A stretch of 40,469 bases of DNA, taken from the NCBI GenBank assembly GCA_027487315.1, contig JAIYDW010000052.1, positions 1 through 40,469 on the forward strand. Reading direction: 5' to 3'. The DNA comes from Verrucomicrobiaceae bacterium. Its GTDB lineage: Bacteria > Verrucomicrobiota > Verrucomicrobiia > Verrucomicrobiales > Verrucomicrobiaceae. Numbering within the stretch: the stretch's first letter is position 1; the number at the start of each line of letters is the position of its first letter. The notes under the pieces were generated by a model. It saw only the letters and a program-made list of their open reading frames with translations, searched no databases and was not told where the DNA came from. Made by a program: the position numbers and the translations under genes. Below, one piece after another: positions 25,258 to 32,084 of the stretch.

Positions 25258-25332
25258 TGGTGCACGGAGAGGGATTCGAACCCCCGACCAACTCGGTGTA
25301 AACGAGCCGCTCTACCACTGAGCTATCCATGC
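25258..25332 (-). tRNA. tRNA-Val (anticodon UAC), CCA encoded
   Basis: Read on the minus strand, the acceptor arms GCATGGA and TCCGTGC pair over 7 bp with one G-U. The D arm (GCTC/GAGC), an anticodon stem with loop TTTACAC, and a T arm with loop TTCGAAT all fold properly. The anticodon is TAC, reading valine codons. The discriminator is A and the 3' CCA (25258-25260) is encoded. Confidence 0.97.
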
Positions 25333-25440
25333 TTTTTCGTGGAGGCGTAGAAAATGAGGGTGAAAGGGTGTTGGAGCAAGTGAAAGATGGGGTGAGTGAG
25401 GTTGAAAATGGGGGTTGCTCGGGTGTCAGGAAATGGTGAA

Positions 25441-25622
25441 GCTGTAAAGGTTTTCTCAGATGAGAGAAGATTATCAATTTTATGTTGCGCGATGATAATT
25501 ATGGGCGAGTGTAGCAGCAGGTGAGGGGAGTGGCTGAGCTGCTTCAGGAACCGAGACTTTCGAAAATCATTGTTAGGGCTGTGAGGACCCCGTGCTGTAT
25601 GTGAGGCACGGGGTTCTCCGTT
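25441..25622 (+). repeat. ~182-bp direct repeat, copy A (candidate small RNA)
   Basis: Copy A aligns end to end with copy B (25807-25989), with one 1-nt indel. The first ~95 bp carry scattered substitutions, whereas the last ~85 bp, from CTGCTTCAGGAACCGAGACT to the final hairpin, are almost identical. Conservation of an RNA-like 3' half that ends in a GC hairpin and T-run suggests a duplicated small RNA or a non-coding repeat element. Minus-strand open frames across both copies are put out of phase by the indel, which argues against a protein. Confidence 0.8.
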
Positions 25623-25626
25623 TTTT
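25587..25626 (+). terminator. Intrinsic terminator-like hairpin in repeat copy A
   Basis: ACCCCGTGC (25587-25595) pairs perfectly with GCACGGGGT (25606-25614) across a 10-nt loop, and the stem is followed by TCTCCG and six T residues. In copy B the same hairpin (25954-25981) is present but the T-run is broken (TTCTTGG). It would end transcription on the + strand. Confidence 0.65.
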
Positions 25627-25751
25627 GGGGGGGATGGGTTCATGGAAATCACGGATGGTACGGAATGGGGAAGTGGGGCGTGGGGAGGGGCTCACACGAA
25701 GGCACTAAGGTACCAAGGAGTTGGATGGGGAGTTGGGTGGTGGTTGAGACG

Positions 25752-25777
25752 GGCAAGCTGGGAAGCTTGCCCCACCT
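25752..25777. repeat. Dispersed palindrome, second copy
   Basis: GCAAGCT-GGGA-AGCTTGC (25753-25770) followed by CCCACCTT is a near-copy of the element at 15584-15604. It sits between the two ~182-bp repeats, near a CACGAAGGCACTAAGG tract of the kind scattered in non-coding DNA of this phylum. REP-like role suspected. Confidence 0.6.
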
Positions 25778-25806
25778 TGGGTGGGGAGTTGTGAGGAAGA
25801 TGTCAG

Positions 25807-25989
25807 GCTGTAAGGGTTTTCTCAGGTGAGAGAAAATTCTCAAATTTATGTTGCGTGCTCTCAATTATGGACGAATGTAACAGCAGGTGAGAGAAGCGGC
25901 TGGACTGCTTCAGGAACCGAGACTTTCGAAAAATCATTGTTAGGGCTGTGAGGACCCCGTGCTGTATGTGAGGCACGGGGTTCTCCGTT
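25807..25989 (+). repeat. ~183-bp direct repeat, copy B (candidate small RNA)
   Basis: This is the second copy of the element at 25441-25622, 184 bp further on. It retains the 9-bp hairpin ACCCCGTGC/GCACGGGGT (25954-25962 and 25973-25981) exactly, while its 5' half has diverged. It ends 7 bp before the stop of the convergent pseudouridine-synthase gene, so the hairpin may serve that junction. Confidence 0.8.
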
Positions 25990-25996
25990 CTTGGGC

Positions 25997-26677
25997 TCAG
26001 AGATCGAGGTATTTCCATTCGCCTTCGGGGAGGTCGTCGAGGGTGTAGGGGCCGAAGCGGGTGCGGTGGAGGGTTTCGACGTGGTAGCCTTGGCTGGCGA
26101 ACATGCGGCGGACCTGGTGGTAGCGGCCTTCGGTGAGGGTGAGGGCGGCGGAGCGGGAGCCGGTGATTTCGAGGTGGGCGGGGAGGCAGGGTTTGGTTTC
26201 GCTGCGGAGGATGAGGTCGCCGCGGGCGAAGGTTTCGATGACAGTGGGCTCGAGGTCTTTGTCGACGGTGACCTCATAGGTTTTTTCGAGGTCGGATTTG
26301 GGGGAGGTGTAGCGGTGGACGAGGGAGCCCTGGTCGGTGATGAGAATGAGGCCGGTGGTGTCTTTGTCGAGGCGGCCGATGGAGGTGACGGTGGGTTTGC
26401 GGTCGAGCCAGGTCTCGGGGAGGAGTTCGTATATGTTGGCGCCTTCGGCTTCGCTGTGGGTGCAGCTGTAGTCGAGGGGTTTGTGGAGCATGGCGAGCAG
26501 GCCGTTGGGGTGGTCGAGGGGTTTGCCGTCGACAGTGACTGTGGTAGGGTCGGCTTTTTGATCGGGGCGAGTGGCGGGGACGCCGTTGATGTGGATGCGG
26601 CCTTCGCTGACCCAGGCGGCGGCTTCGCGGCGGGTGCCGTAGCCGAGGGAGGAGAGGATTTGATCGATGCGGCGCAT
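25997..26677 (-). CDS. rsuA: RsuA-family pseudouridine synthase
   Basis: A 226-residue RNA-modifying enzyme. An N-terminal S4 RNA-binding domain (about 1-45, MRRIDQILSSLGYGTRREAA) is followed by the catalytic domain with LHKPLDYSCT, the catalytic D104 in GRLDKDTTGL, EKTYEVTV and TEGRYHQVRRMFA. Length and the PAHLEI/LEITGS region suit RsuA (16S rRNA U516) better than RluB/E/F, but that choice is by resemblance only. The frame is open upstream to 26743, but the ATG at 26677 gives the family N-terminus. It diverges from the Cys-cluster gene across 52 bp. Confidence 0.92.
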   Translation of the reverse strand: MRRIDQILSSLGYGTRREAAAWVSEGRIHINGVPATRPDQKADPTTVTVDGKPLDHPNGLLAMLHKPLDYSCTHSEAEGANIYELLPETWLDRKPTVTSIGRLDKDTTGLILITDQGSLVHRYTSPKSDLEKTYEVTVDKDLEPTVIETFARGDLILRSETKPCLPAHLEITGSRSAALTLTEGRYHQVRRMFASQGYHVETLHRTRFGPYTLDDLPEGEWKYLDL

Positions 26678-26729
26678 GGGGGAGGAAAAGGGGATTGAGT
26701 TGGGTGAGGGGATGCGGGAAGAGTGGAAC

Positions 26730-27188
26730 ATGAAGTCGGGCAAGAGAAGCGGTAAAAAGCGGCCAGAGGTGGATCGTGAGGTTTTTGAGGAGGTGGAAGG
26801 GATTTATGCGGAGTTGGAGGGGCGATTGGCTGGGTTGGAGAGGGATTGCCGGGTGGTGACGCGATGTTGCCGGTTTCAACTGACGGGGGAGGTGCCGGTG
26901 TTGACCTTGGGGGAGGCGCTGGTGGCGGCGCGCGGGGTGCGGGCGAGTGGGCGGCGGGAGTTGAAGCCGCATCCGGAGGGGGCTTGTCCGTTATTGGGGA
27001 AGGAGGGCCGATGTACGATTTACCGTGACAGGCCGTTCGGGTGTCGGACGCATTTTTGTCGTGCGGCAGGCGGGGTGGTGCCGCGGAAGCTGGTGGGGGA
27101 CTTGATTCAGCGGCTGGAGGCGCTGGATGAGAAACTGGGCGGCGATGGCTCCCGGGGTTTACCGGAGGCCATCGCCGCAGTTTTGTGA
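26730..27188 (+). CDS. YkgJ-family cysteine-cluster protein
   Basis: A 152-residue cytoplasmic protein. After a basic start (MKSGKRSGKKRPEVD) and a helix, the cysteines appear as RCCRFQL, CPLLGKEGRCTIYRDRPFGC and THFC, the pattern of the YkgJ/Fe-S (PF03692-like) zinc- or iron-binding family. The ATG at 26730 is preceded by GGAAGAG at good spacing; ATGs at 26712 and 26667 are in frame, but the latter would overlap the divergent neighbour. Function in the family is not established; metal binding is inferred from the cysteines. Confidence 0.85.
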   Translation: MKSGKRSGKKRPEVDREVFEEVEGIYAELEGRLAGLERDCRVVTRCCRFQLTGEVPVLTLGEALVAARGVRASGRRELKPHPEGACPLLGKEGRCTIYRDRPFGCRTHFCRAAGGVVPRKLVGDLIQRLEALDEKLGGDGSRGLPEAIAAVL

Positions 27189-27215
27189 AGGGGATGGATG
27201 GGCTTTATCCGACGA

Positions 27216-27830
27216 TTACTTGTCGTCTGAATTGATGGTTTTGAAGGCTATGCCAGCGAGAAGGCCGGCGGCGGAGCAGACGACGAGGTAGAGCCACAGG
27301 TTGGAGGCTTTGATGAGGCCCATCATGACGGCGCCGACGGCGACGGCGGGGTTAAAGGCACCGCCGGAGATATCGCCGACAGCGATGGCACCAGCGGTGA
27401 CGGTGAGGCCGATGGCGGCGCCGTAGAAGCTGTTGTTAGCGGTGCCTTTGGCGGTGGCGACGTTGAGGACGACCCAAGCGAGCGCGAAGGTGAAGGAGAG
27501 TTCGGCGACGAGGGCTTTGGCGATGACGATGTCACCGGCGGTGCCTTTGCCACGGAGGAAAGTGACGAGGAGGGCGGCGAGGACAGCGCCGATCATTTGG
27601 AAGGCGATGTAGGGGACGACGTCTTTGGTGTCGCACTTGCCACGGATCCAGACGGCGAGGGTGACGGCGGGGTTGAAGTGGGCGCCTGAGATGTGGCCGC
27701 CTGCGAAGATCATGACGGCGAGGGTGAGGCCGATGGCGATGGGGGCAAGGGCGTGGGCTCCGATGACAGAGTTGCCGACGGCGAAAACGAGGAAAAAGGT
27801 CCCCAACAGCTCGGTGATGTATTTCTTCAT
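27216..27830 (-). CDS. Aquaporin (MIP family) with a non-standard selectivity filter
   Basis: A 204-residue, six-helix inner-membrane channel. Both half-helix motifs are present: N53-P-A in HFNPAV and N160-P-A in AFNPAV. In most water channels the second NPA is followed by the filter arginine, but here V163 follows. By alignment to E. coli AqpZ, the other filter positions are I33 (F43 in AqpZ), A148 (H174) and G157 (T183). That hydrophobic, wide filter recalls plant TIP-type channels and suggests passage of larger or uncharged solutes as well as water (inference). The frame extends upstream to 28046, but the ATG at 27830 is the family start. Convergent with the Cys-cluster gene. Confidence 0.93.
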   Translation of the reverse strand: MKKYITELLGTFFLVFAVGNSVIGAHALAPIAIGLTLAVMIFAGGHISGAHFNPAVTLAVWIRGKCDTKDVVPYIAFQMIGAVLAALLVTFLRGKGTAGDIVIAKALVAELSFTFALAWVVLNVATAKGTANNSFYGAAIGLTVTAGAIAVGDISGGAFNPAVAVGAVMMGLIKASNLWLYLVVCSAAGLLAGIAFKTINSDDK

Positions 27831-27911
27831 AGCGAGGGGATTGGACCGAGGAAGGCGGGGTTTGGCAAGCAAATAGTTTGTTGGGTTAGGGCGGGAGCTG
27901 TTTTGAGGCGT

Positions 27912-28958
27912 ATGGTTTGGATGAGTGTTGCGCGGAAAGAGGTCGAAATCGCTGGGGGTGGGTTGGCGGGGTTGAGTTTGGGGGTGGCGTTGAGGGGGAG
28001 GGGGGTGCCGGTGCGGGTGCGGGAGGCGGGGGTGTATCCGCGGCATCGGGTTTGCGGGGAGTTTATTTCGGGGGTGACGGATGATGAGTTGGGTGGGTTA
28101 GGGATTGCGGATTTGTTGGAGGATGCGGAGCGGCATACGAGCACGGTTTGGTTTGATGAGGGAGGGGAGGTGATGCGGGGGGAGTTGCCGAGTGCGGCGC
28201 GGGGGGTGAGTCGGTTTTGCTTGGATTTGCGGTTGGTGCAGCGGTTGCGGGAGCTGGGGGGGATGGTGGAGACGGGGGCGCGGGTGGAAGGGGTGGCTGG
28301 GGGACGGGAGGGGTTGGTTTTGGCGGTGGGGAGGCCGAGGCGGGAGTCGAAGTGGCTGGGGTTGAAGGCGCACTATTCTGATTTGCGGCTGGAGGCGGGG
28401 TTGGAGGTGCATGTGACGGGGAAGGGGTATGTGGGGCTGACGGGGGTGGAGGATGGGAGGGTGAATGTGTGCGGGCTGTTTGATCGGGGTGAGGCTTTGG
28501 GGGCGGGTGGGCGTGGGGGGGCCGTAGTGCGGGCGGTGAGGGAGGCGGGTTTGGGGGAGTTGGCGGGGCGGTTGGAGGAGGCGGAGGTGGATGAGCGGTC
28601 GGTGACCGGGGTGAAGCAGTTTTTGCTGGGGTGGCAGCCGCGAGCGGGGGTGGATGAGTTGAGGTTGGGGGATCAGGCGGCGATGATTCCGCCGTTTACG
28701 GGGAACGGGATGAGCATGGCGTTTCAGGGGGCGCTGGATGCGGTGGAGCCTCTGGTGGGTTGGAGTGAGGGGCGGATGGGGTGGCGGGAGGCGGTGAGTA
28801 TGGTGCGGAAGGCGCATCGGAGGCGGTTTGGGGCGCGGTTACGCTGGTCGTGGCTTTTGCATGGGCTGCTGTTGAACGGGGGGACGCGACAGGTGTGCCT
28901 GGGGCTGGTGCGACAGGGGTGGGTGCCGTTTGAGGCGATTTATCGGCGGGTGCGGTGA
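27912..28958 (+). CDS. FAD-dependent oxidoreductase (geranylgeranyl-reductase-like)
   Basis: A 348-residue flavoprotein. The N-terminal dinucleotide motif EIAGGGLAGLSLGVALRGRG, the RHRVCGEFIS motif and the second FAD motif GDQAAMIPPFTGNGMSMAFQ place it in the geranylgeranyl-reductase/halogenase-like group of FAD oxidoreductases. The substrate is unknown; relatives often act on isoprenoids or polyketide products, and here there is no such neighbour. The start is the ATG at 27912 or at 27921; the first has GAGG close upstream. The coding strand is extremely G-rich even for this window. It lies 57 bp before nuoF on the same strand, but a regulatory site and promoter separate them. Confidence 0.9.
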   Translation: MVWMSVARKEVEIAGGGLAGLSLGVALRGRGVPVRVREAGVYPRHRVCGEFISGVTDDELGGLGIADLLEDAERHTSTVWFDEGGEVMRGELPSAARGVSRFCLDLRLVQRLRELGGMVETGARVEGVAGGREGLVLAVGRPRRESKWLGLKAHYSDLRLEAGLEVHVTGKGYVGLTGVEDGRVNVCGLFDRGEALGAGGRGGAVVRAVREAGLGELAGRLEEAEVDERSVTGVKQFLLGWQPRAGVDELRLGDQAAMIPPFTGNGMSMAFQGALDAVEPLVGWSEGRMGWREAVSMVRKAHRRRFGARLRWSWLLHGLLLNGGTRQVCLGLVRQGWVPFEAIYRRVR

Positions 28959-28960
28959 GC

Positions 28961-28978
28961 TTGTGAAATTTTTCACAA
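28961..28978. promoter_or_regulatory. Rex-type operator upstream of nuoF
   Basis: TTGTGAAA-TT-TTTCACAA is a perfect 18-bp palindrome that fits the known Rex consensus TTGTGAA-N4-TTCACAA. It begins 2 bp after the preceding stop codon and 38 bp before the nuoF ATG. Rex is an NADH/NAD+-sensing repressor known to control NADH dehydrogenase genes in Streptomyces, so both position and target agree. Confidence 0.72.
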
Positions 28979-28985
28979 ATCCCTC

Positions 28986-29013
28986 TTGCCGCTCTGTGGC
29001 GTAACCGGATAAT
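28986..29013 (+). promoter_or_regulatory. Candidate nuoF promoter
   Basis: TTGCCG (28986-28991) and GATAAT (29008-29013) are spaced 16 bp apart. The -10 box ends only 2 bp before the ATG at 29016, so transcription might begin at about 29019-29021, where a second ATG lies. That would give a leaderless mRNA. The Rex-like palindrome lies just upstream. Confidence 0.35.
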
Positions 29014-29015
29014 GC

Positions 29016-30416
29016 ATGATGGCCTCCGCAATCACTTATCTTCCTGGCAAAGAACCGCATGTCCGGGAGCATCGTTTGATCTTCAAGAACATTGATCGTG
29101 TGGGGTATGACCCTTCGATCGAGTGCTACGAGCAAAACGGGGGCTATGCGCAGCTGAAGAAGGCGTTCACGATGGCGCCTGCGGACATCACGAATGAGGT
29201 GAAGAAGTCGGGGTTGCGGGGTCGGGGAGGTGCGGGCTTTCCGACAGGGGTGAAGTGGGGTTTCATTCCGCCGACGAATACGAAGCCGGTGTACATCATT
29301 TGCAACGCGGATGAGTCAGAGCCGGGGACGTTTAAAGATCGGTATATTCTGCATCAGGACCCGCATCAGTTGCTGGAGGGCATGATCATCGCATGCTTCG
29401 CGGTGGGTGCGAAGCTGGGTTACATTTACATTCGCGAGGAGTTTCCGATGGCGGCGGTGATTGTGGAGAAGGCGATCGCTGAGGCGCATGCGAAGGGGTA
29501 TTTGGGGAAGAACATTCAGGGGTCGGGTTTTGATTGCGAGCTGTATGTGCACCGCGGCGCGGGGGCTTACATTTGCGGGGAAGAGACGGGGTTAATTGAG
29601 AGCCTGGAGGGCAAGCGCCCGTATCCGCGGATCAAGCCTCCGTATTTCCCGGCGGCGTTGGGTTTGTACATGTGCCCGACGATTGTGAACAATGTGGAGT
29701 CGCTGTGCCATGTGAAGCACATTTTGGAGATGGGTGGTGAGACGTATGCGAAGCTGGGGACGCCGAACAACACGGGGACTCGGATTCTGTGTGTGTCTGG
29801 CGATGTGGTGAACCCGGGTTATTTTGAGGTGGAAGTGGGCAAGGTGACAATGGGGGAAGTGATCGACGTGCTCTGCGGTGGGTTGAAGCCGGGGCGGAAG
29901 CTGAAGGCGATCATTCCTGGGGGCTCGTCGGCCAAGGTTTTGCGGGCGGATGAGACGTTCAAGCTGAAGGATGGTCGGGAGCTGACGATCATGGACATCC
30001 CGATGGATTTTGACACGATGGCGGCGTGTGGATCGATGGCGGGATCCGGCGGAGTGATCATCATGGATGACAGCCGGTCGATGAGCTGGGTGATCAACAA
30101 TTTGAACAACTTTTATGCGCACGAGTCGTGCGGGCAGTGCACGCCGTGTCGTGAGGGAAGTTTGTGGATGAAGAAGATCAGCGACCGGATCGTGGCCGGG
30201 ACGGCGAGTCCGGATGATGTGGACACGCTGGAGAGCGTGGCGAACCAGATTGAGGGCAAGACGATCTGCGCGTTTGGTGAGGCGTGTTCCTGGCCGACTC
30301 AGAGCTTCATCAAGAAGTTTGGGGAGGAGTTGAAGGGGGATTGCAAGCCGGAGTTGGCGGGCAAGGTGGTGGCGGAGGAGGGCCTGGTGGCGGCGGCTGG
30401 ATTGGTGGGGGTATAA
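29016..30416 (+). CDS. nuoF: NADH-quinone oxidoreductase subunit F
   Basis: A 466-residue NuoF, the NADH- and FMN-binding subunit of respiratory complex I on the cytoplasmic side. The glycine-rich FMN/NADH motif GRGGAGFPTG spans 69-78, followed by CNADESEPGTFKDR and GAGAYICGEETGLIESLEG. The N3 iron-sulfur cluster cysteines are C372, C375 and C378 in SCGQCTPC plus C418 in TICAFG. Unlike the usual arrangement there is no nuoE before it and no nuoG after it, so it is detached from the rest of the operon. A Rex-like operator lies in the upstream spacer. Paralogous HoxF/HndC-type flavin subunits are alternatives, but the length and lack of fused ferredoxin domains favour NuoF. Confidence 0.95.
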   Translation: MMASAITYLPGKEPHVREHRLIFKNIDRVGYDPSIECYEQNGGYAQLKKAFTMAPADITNEVKKSGLRGRGGAGFPTGVKWGFIPPTNTKPVYIICNADESEPGTFKDRYILHQDPHQLLEGMIIACFAVGAKLGYIYIREEFPMAAVIVEKAIAEAHAKGYLGKNIQGSGFDCELYVHRGAGAYICGEETGLIESLEGKRPYPRIKPPYFPAALGLYMCPTIVNNVESLCHVKHILEMGGETYAKLGTPNNTGTRILCVSGDVVNPGYFEVEVGKVTMGEVIDVLCGGLKPGRKLKAIIPGGSSAKVLRADETFKLKDGRELTIMDIPMDFDTMAACGSMAGSGGVIIMDDSRSMSWVINNLNNFYAHESCGQCTPCREGSLWMKKISDRIVAGTASPDDVDTLESVANQIEGKTICAFGEACSWPTQSFIKKFGEELKGDCKPELAGKVVAEEGLVAAAGLVGV

Positions 30417-30595
30417 GGTTTGGGGGCTTGGGGATGGTGGGTGAATCCTACCGTCTTCTTGTGGTGTGATCGATCCGACCAGAGAGCTAGCTTGATGAGC
30501 TTTGTGTTAGTGATAGCAGTTGCTGTTGAAAACAGGGGGAAGTATTAGCGAAGAGTGGAGGGGTATGTTCTAGATCACTCAATAACTACTTTTTT

Positions 30596-31114
30596 ATGAA
30601 GAAATTGTCTTATTTGAATGGCACAGAATGTGAGCCAGTAACTGAGATCGATGTTGCCTCTTTTAAGGAAGCTATAGGACTTGATCGGTTATCCGAGACC
30701 TTTGTGAGTTACTGTAAATCACAAAATGGAGGGGTTCCGGCCCCCAGTTGTGAGTACTTTGTCCCTGACTCTTCTAAGATTGAATATTGGAATTTTTGTC
30801 AGCAGAGGTTTATCAACCCCGCAGGGGAAATTGATATAAGTAAATTGTTAGGCATTACTTCACAAGATAGGTTTTCAATTCTGCATTGGACGAGTAACGC
30901 AAGGCGGATTTGGGGATTGGCTGGTGACTATTTTTGTGTCGCGTATGATGGGATCGGAAGCAAGATTGTGAGCCGATTGGTAGATGGGGCCGATCAGGTA
31001 TACTTTTGGGAACCCCATGTGGAACCGCATTTTTTTCTGATCGCCGACAGCCTAGCTGATTTTTATGATGGTCTGGGGATGGCTCCTGATGTTCCTGACA
31101 CTGAGTTGGATTAG
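30596..31114 (+). CDS. SUKH (SMI1/KNR4)-like protein
   Basis: A 172-residue acidic protein. The layout LSETFVSYCKSQNGGVPAPS, then SKLLGITSQD, AYDGIGSKIV, VYFWEPH and IADSLADFYDGL follows the SMI1/KNR4 (SUKH) fold: an N-terminal helix, 'xNGGxP' turn, central sheet and a closing helix. Many bacterial SUKH proteins are immunity proteins against secreted or contact-dependent nuclease toxins, but no toxin gene is visible here. The gene is clearly more AT-rich than its neighbours and has no Shine-Dalgarno sequence, its ATG following CTACTTTTTT. Probably acquired horizontally. Confidence 0.75.
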   Translation: MKKLSYLNGTECEPVTEIDVASFKEAIGLDRLSETFVSYCKSQNGGVPAPSCEYFVPDSSKIEYWNFCQQRFINPAGEIDISKLLGITSQDRFSILHWTSNARRIWGLAGDYFCVAYDGIGSKIVSRLVDGADQVYFWEPHVEPHFFLIADSLADFYDGLGMAPDVPDTELD

Positions 31115-31301
31115 CCTTATTGATCCGAGTATGGGAGGGAGGGCTACCATTCTTGGGGAGAAACGGGTATAGAGCAGGAGTGGGAAAGAAGCGGACGCCG
31201 CAAAAGGGGGATTGGCGGAGAGGTTGTGGTGGGTTGTCGGTGTTGGAGCGAAGGTTCGAGAACGCTAGGCTGATGGGTGTCAGGCTGTTGCGGGATAGGG
31301 G

Positions 31302-31907
31302 TCAATCCTGGCTTATGCCCGATTCTGCATCTTGTTTGGACATGGTTCTGTTAGATGATTCATTCGGAAACGGGTGTCTCAACTCGAGAAGATCTTGAAG
31401 ATCTTTCAGGGAATCGACCCGATCTCCATCATTGGATGAGATATCAAAGCAGTAGTGCCGGTGTAAGGAGTCGAGAAGGTCGAAGACATGGCCGGGTGCA
31501 ATGGCGTAGTGTTTTCGAAACGACAACTCTGGAGGCGAGCCAGCAAAATCAACTCCGAAGGCGGTTTTGAGTTCGCTGCAAATCAAGTTGGAGCGCCATT
31601 CCGGAATACTTGCTTCTTCAGGCGGTGTTGTAGCTTTGATGGGGACAAAGTTTGGATTATCCGAACTTAGGGTCCGCATAATTGGAAAGGCCCAAAACGA
31701 AATGAAGGCAAGAGGAGCAATTCCTAGTATAGCGAACCGCTGGCTTATCGTGGATGGAGATATCCATAAGTACATGCCTGTGAACAGATAGTATCCAGCA
31801 AACAAGTCGAACGGGCTCAAGTGCTTTACCTCTTGTGAAAGATGGTGCGAGAAAATGAGTAGCCCGATTGTAACCAAGAATAGTGCGATGCGCGTTGTTC
31901 TCTTCAT
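31302..31907 (-). CDS. Membrane protein of unknown function
   Basis: A 201-residue protein not recognised as any family. Three hydrophobic segments lie at about 7-20 (IALFLVTIGLLIFS), 32-50 and 58-78, followed by a soluble C-terminal part (about 80-201) with two cysteines and a His-rich stretch (LDSLHRHYCFD). The N-terminus is basic, so the C-terminal domain is probably periplasmic. It is convergent with the SUKH-like gene and shares its low GC content, so the two probably arrived together. Whether it has any link to immunity cannot be told. Confidence 0.6.
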   Translation of the reverse strand: MKRTTRIALFLVTIGLLIFSHHLSQEVKHLSPFDLFAGYYLFTGMYLWISPSTISQRFAILGIAPLAFISFWAFPIMRTLSSDNPNFVPIKATTPPEEASIPEWRSNLICSELKTAFGVDFAGSPPELSFRKHYAIAPGHVFDLLDSLHRHYCFDISSNDGDRVDSLKDLQDLLELRHPFPNESSNRTMSKQDAESGISQD

Positions 31908-32084
31908 CTTACAATTTCGAGCCCGTGGTGGTGCCCGATGAATAGATTATCGGAAGTTATGTTGTTTTGTCAGCAACTTTGTCTCCAACAGTTTTTATGC
32001 TTTCCGACGGATTGTTTGATACATGATATGGCTTTGGACTCTTGTTTGGGATTTGAGGGTCGTAAGACGAGGGGAGGGGTTTTG

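Noticed and set aside
25441-25989. Direct repeats as attL/attR of an integrated element or as a CRISPR
   Set aside because: Only 184 bp lies between them, with no integrase or cargo, and neither copy contains the tRNA 3' end. Two long copies do not make a CRISPR array.
25323-26018. Two similar minus-strand frames over the ~182-bp repeats
   Set aside because: Their likeness comes from the DNA duplication. A 1-nt indel shifts the frame between copies, so there is no shared protein.
31120-31398. 92-residue + strand frame after the SUKH-like gene
   Set aside because: No recognisable domain, mixed composition, and partial overlap with the opposite membrane-protein gene.
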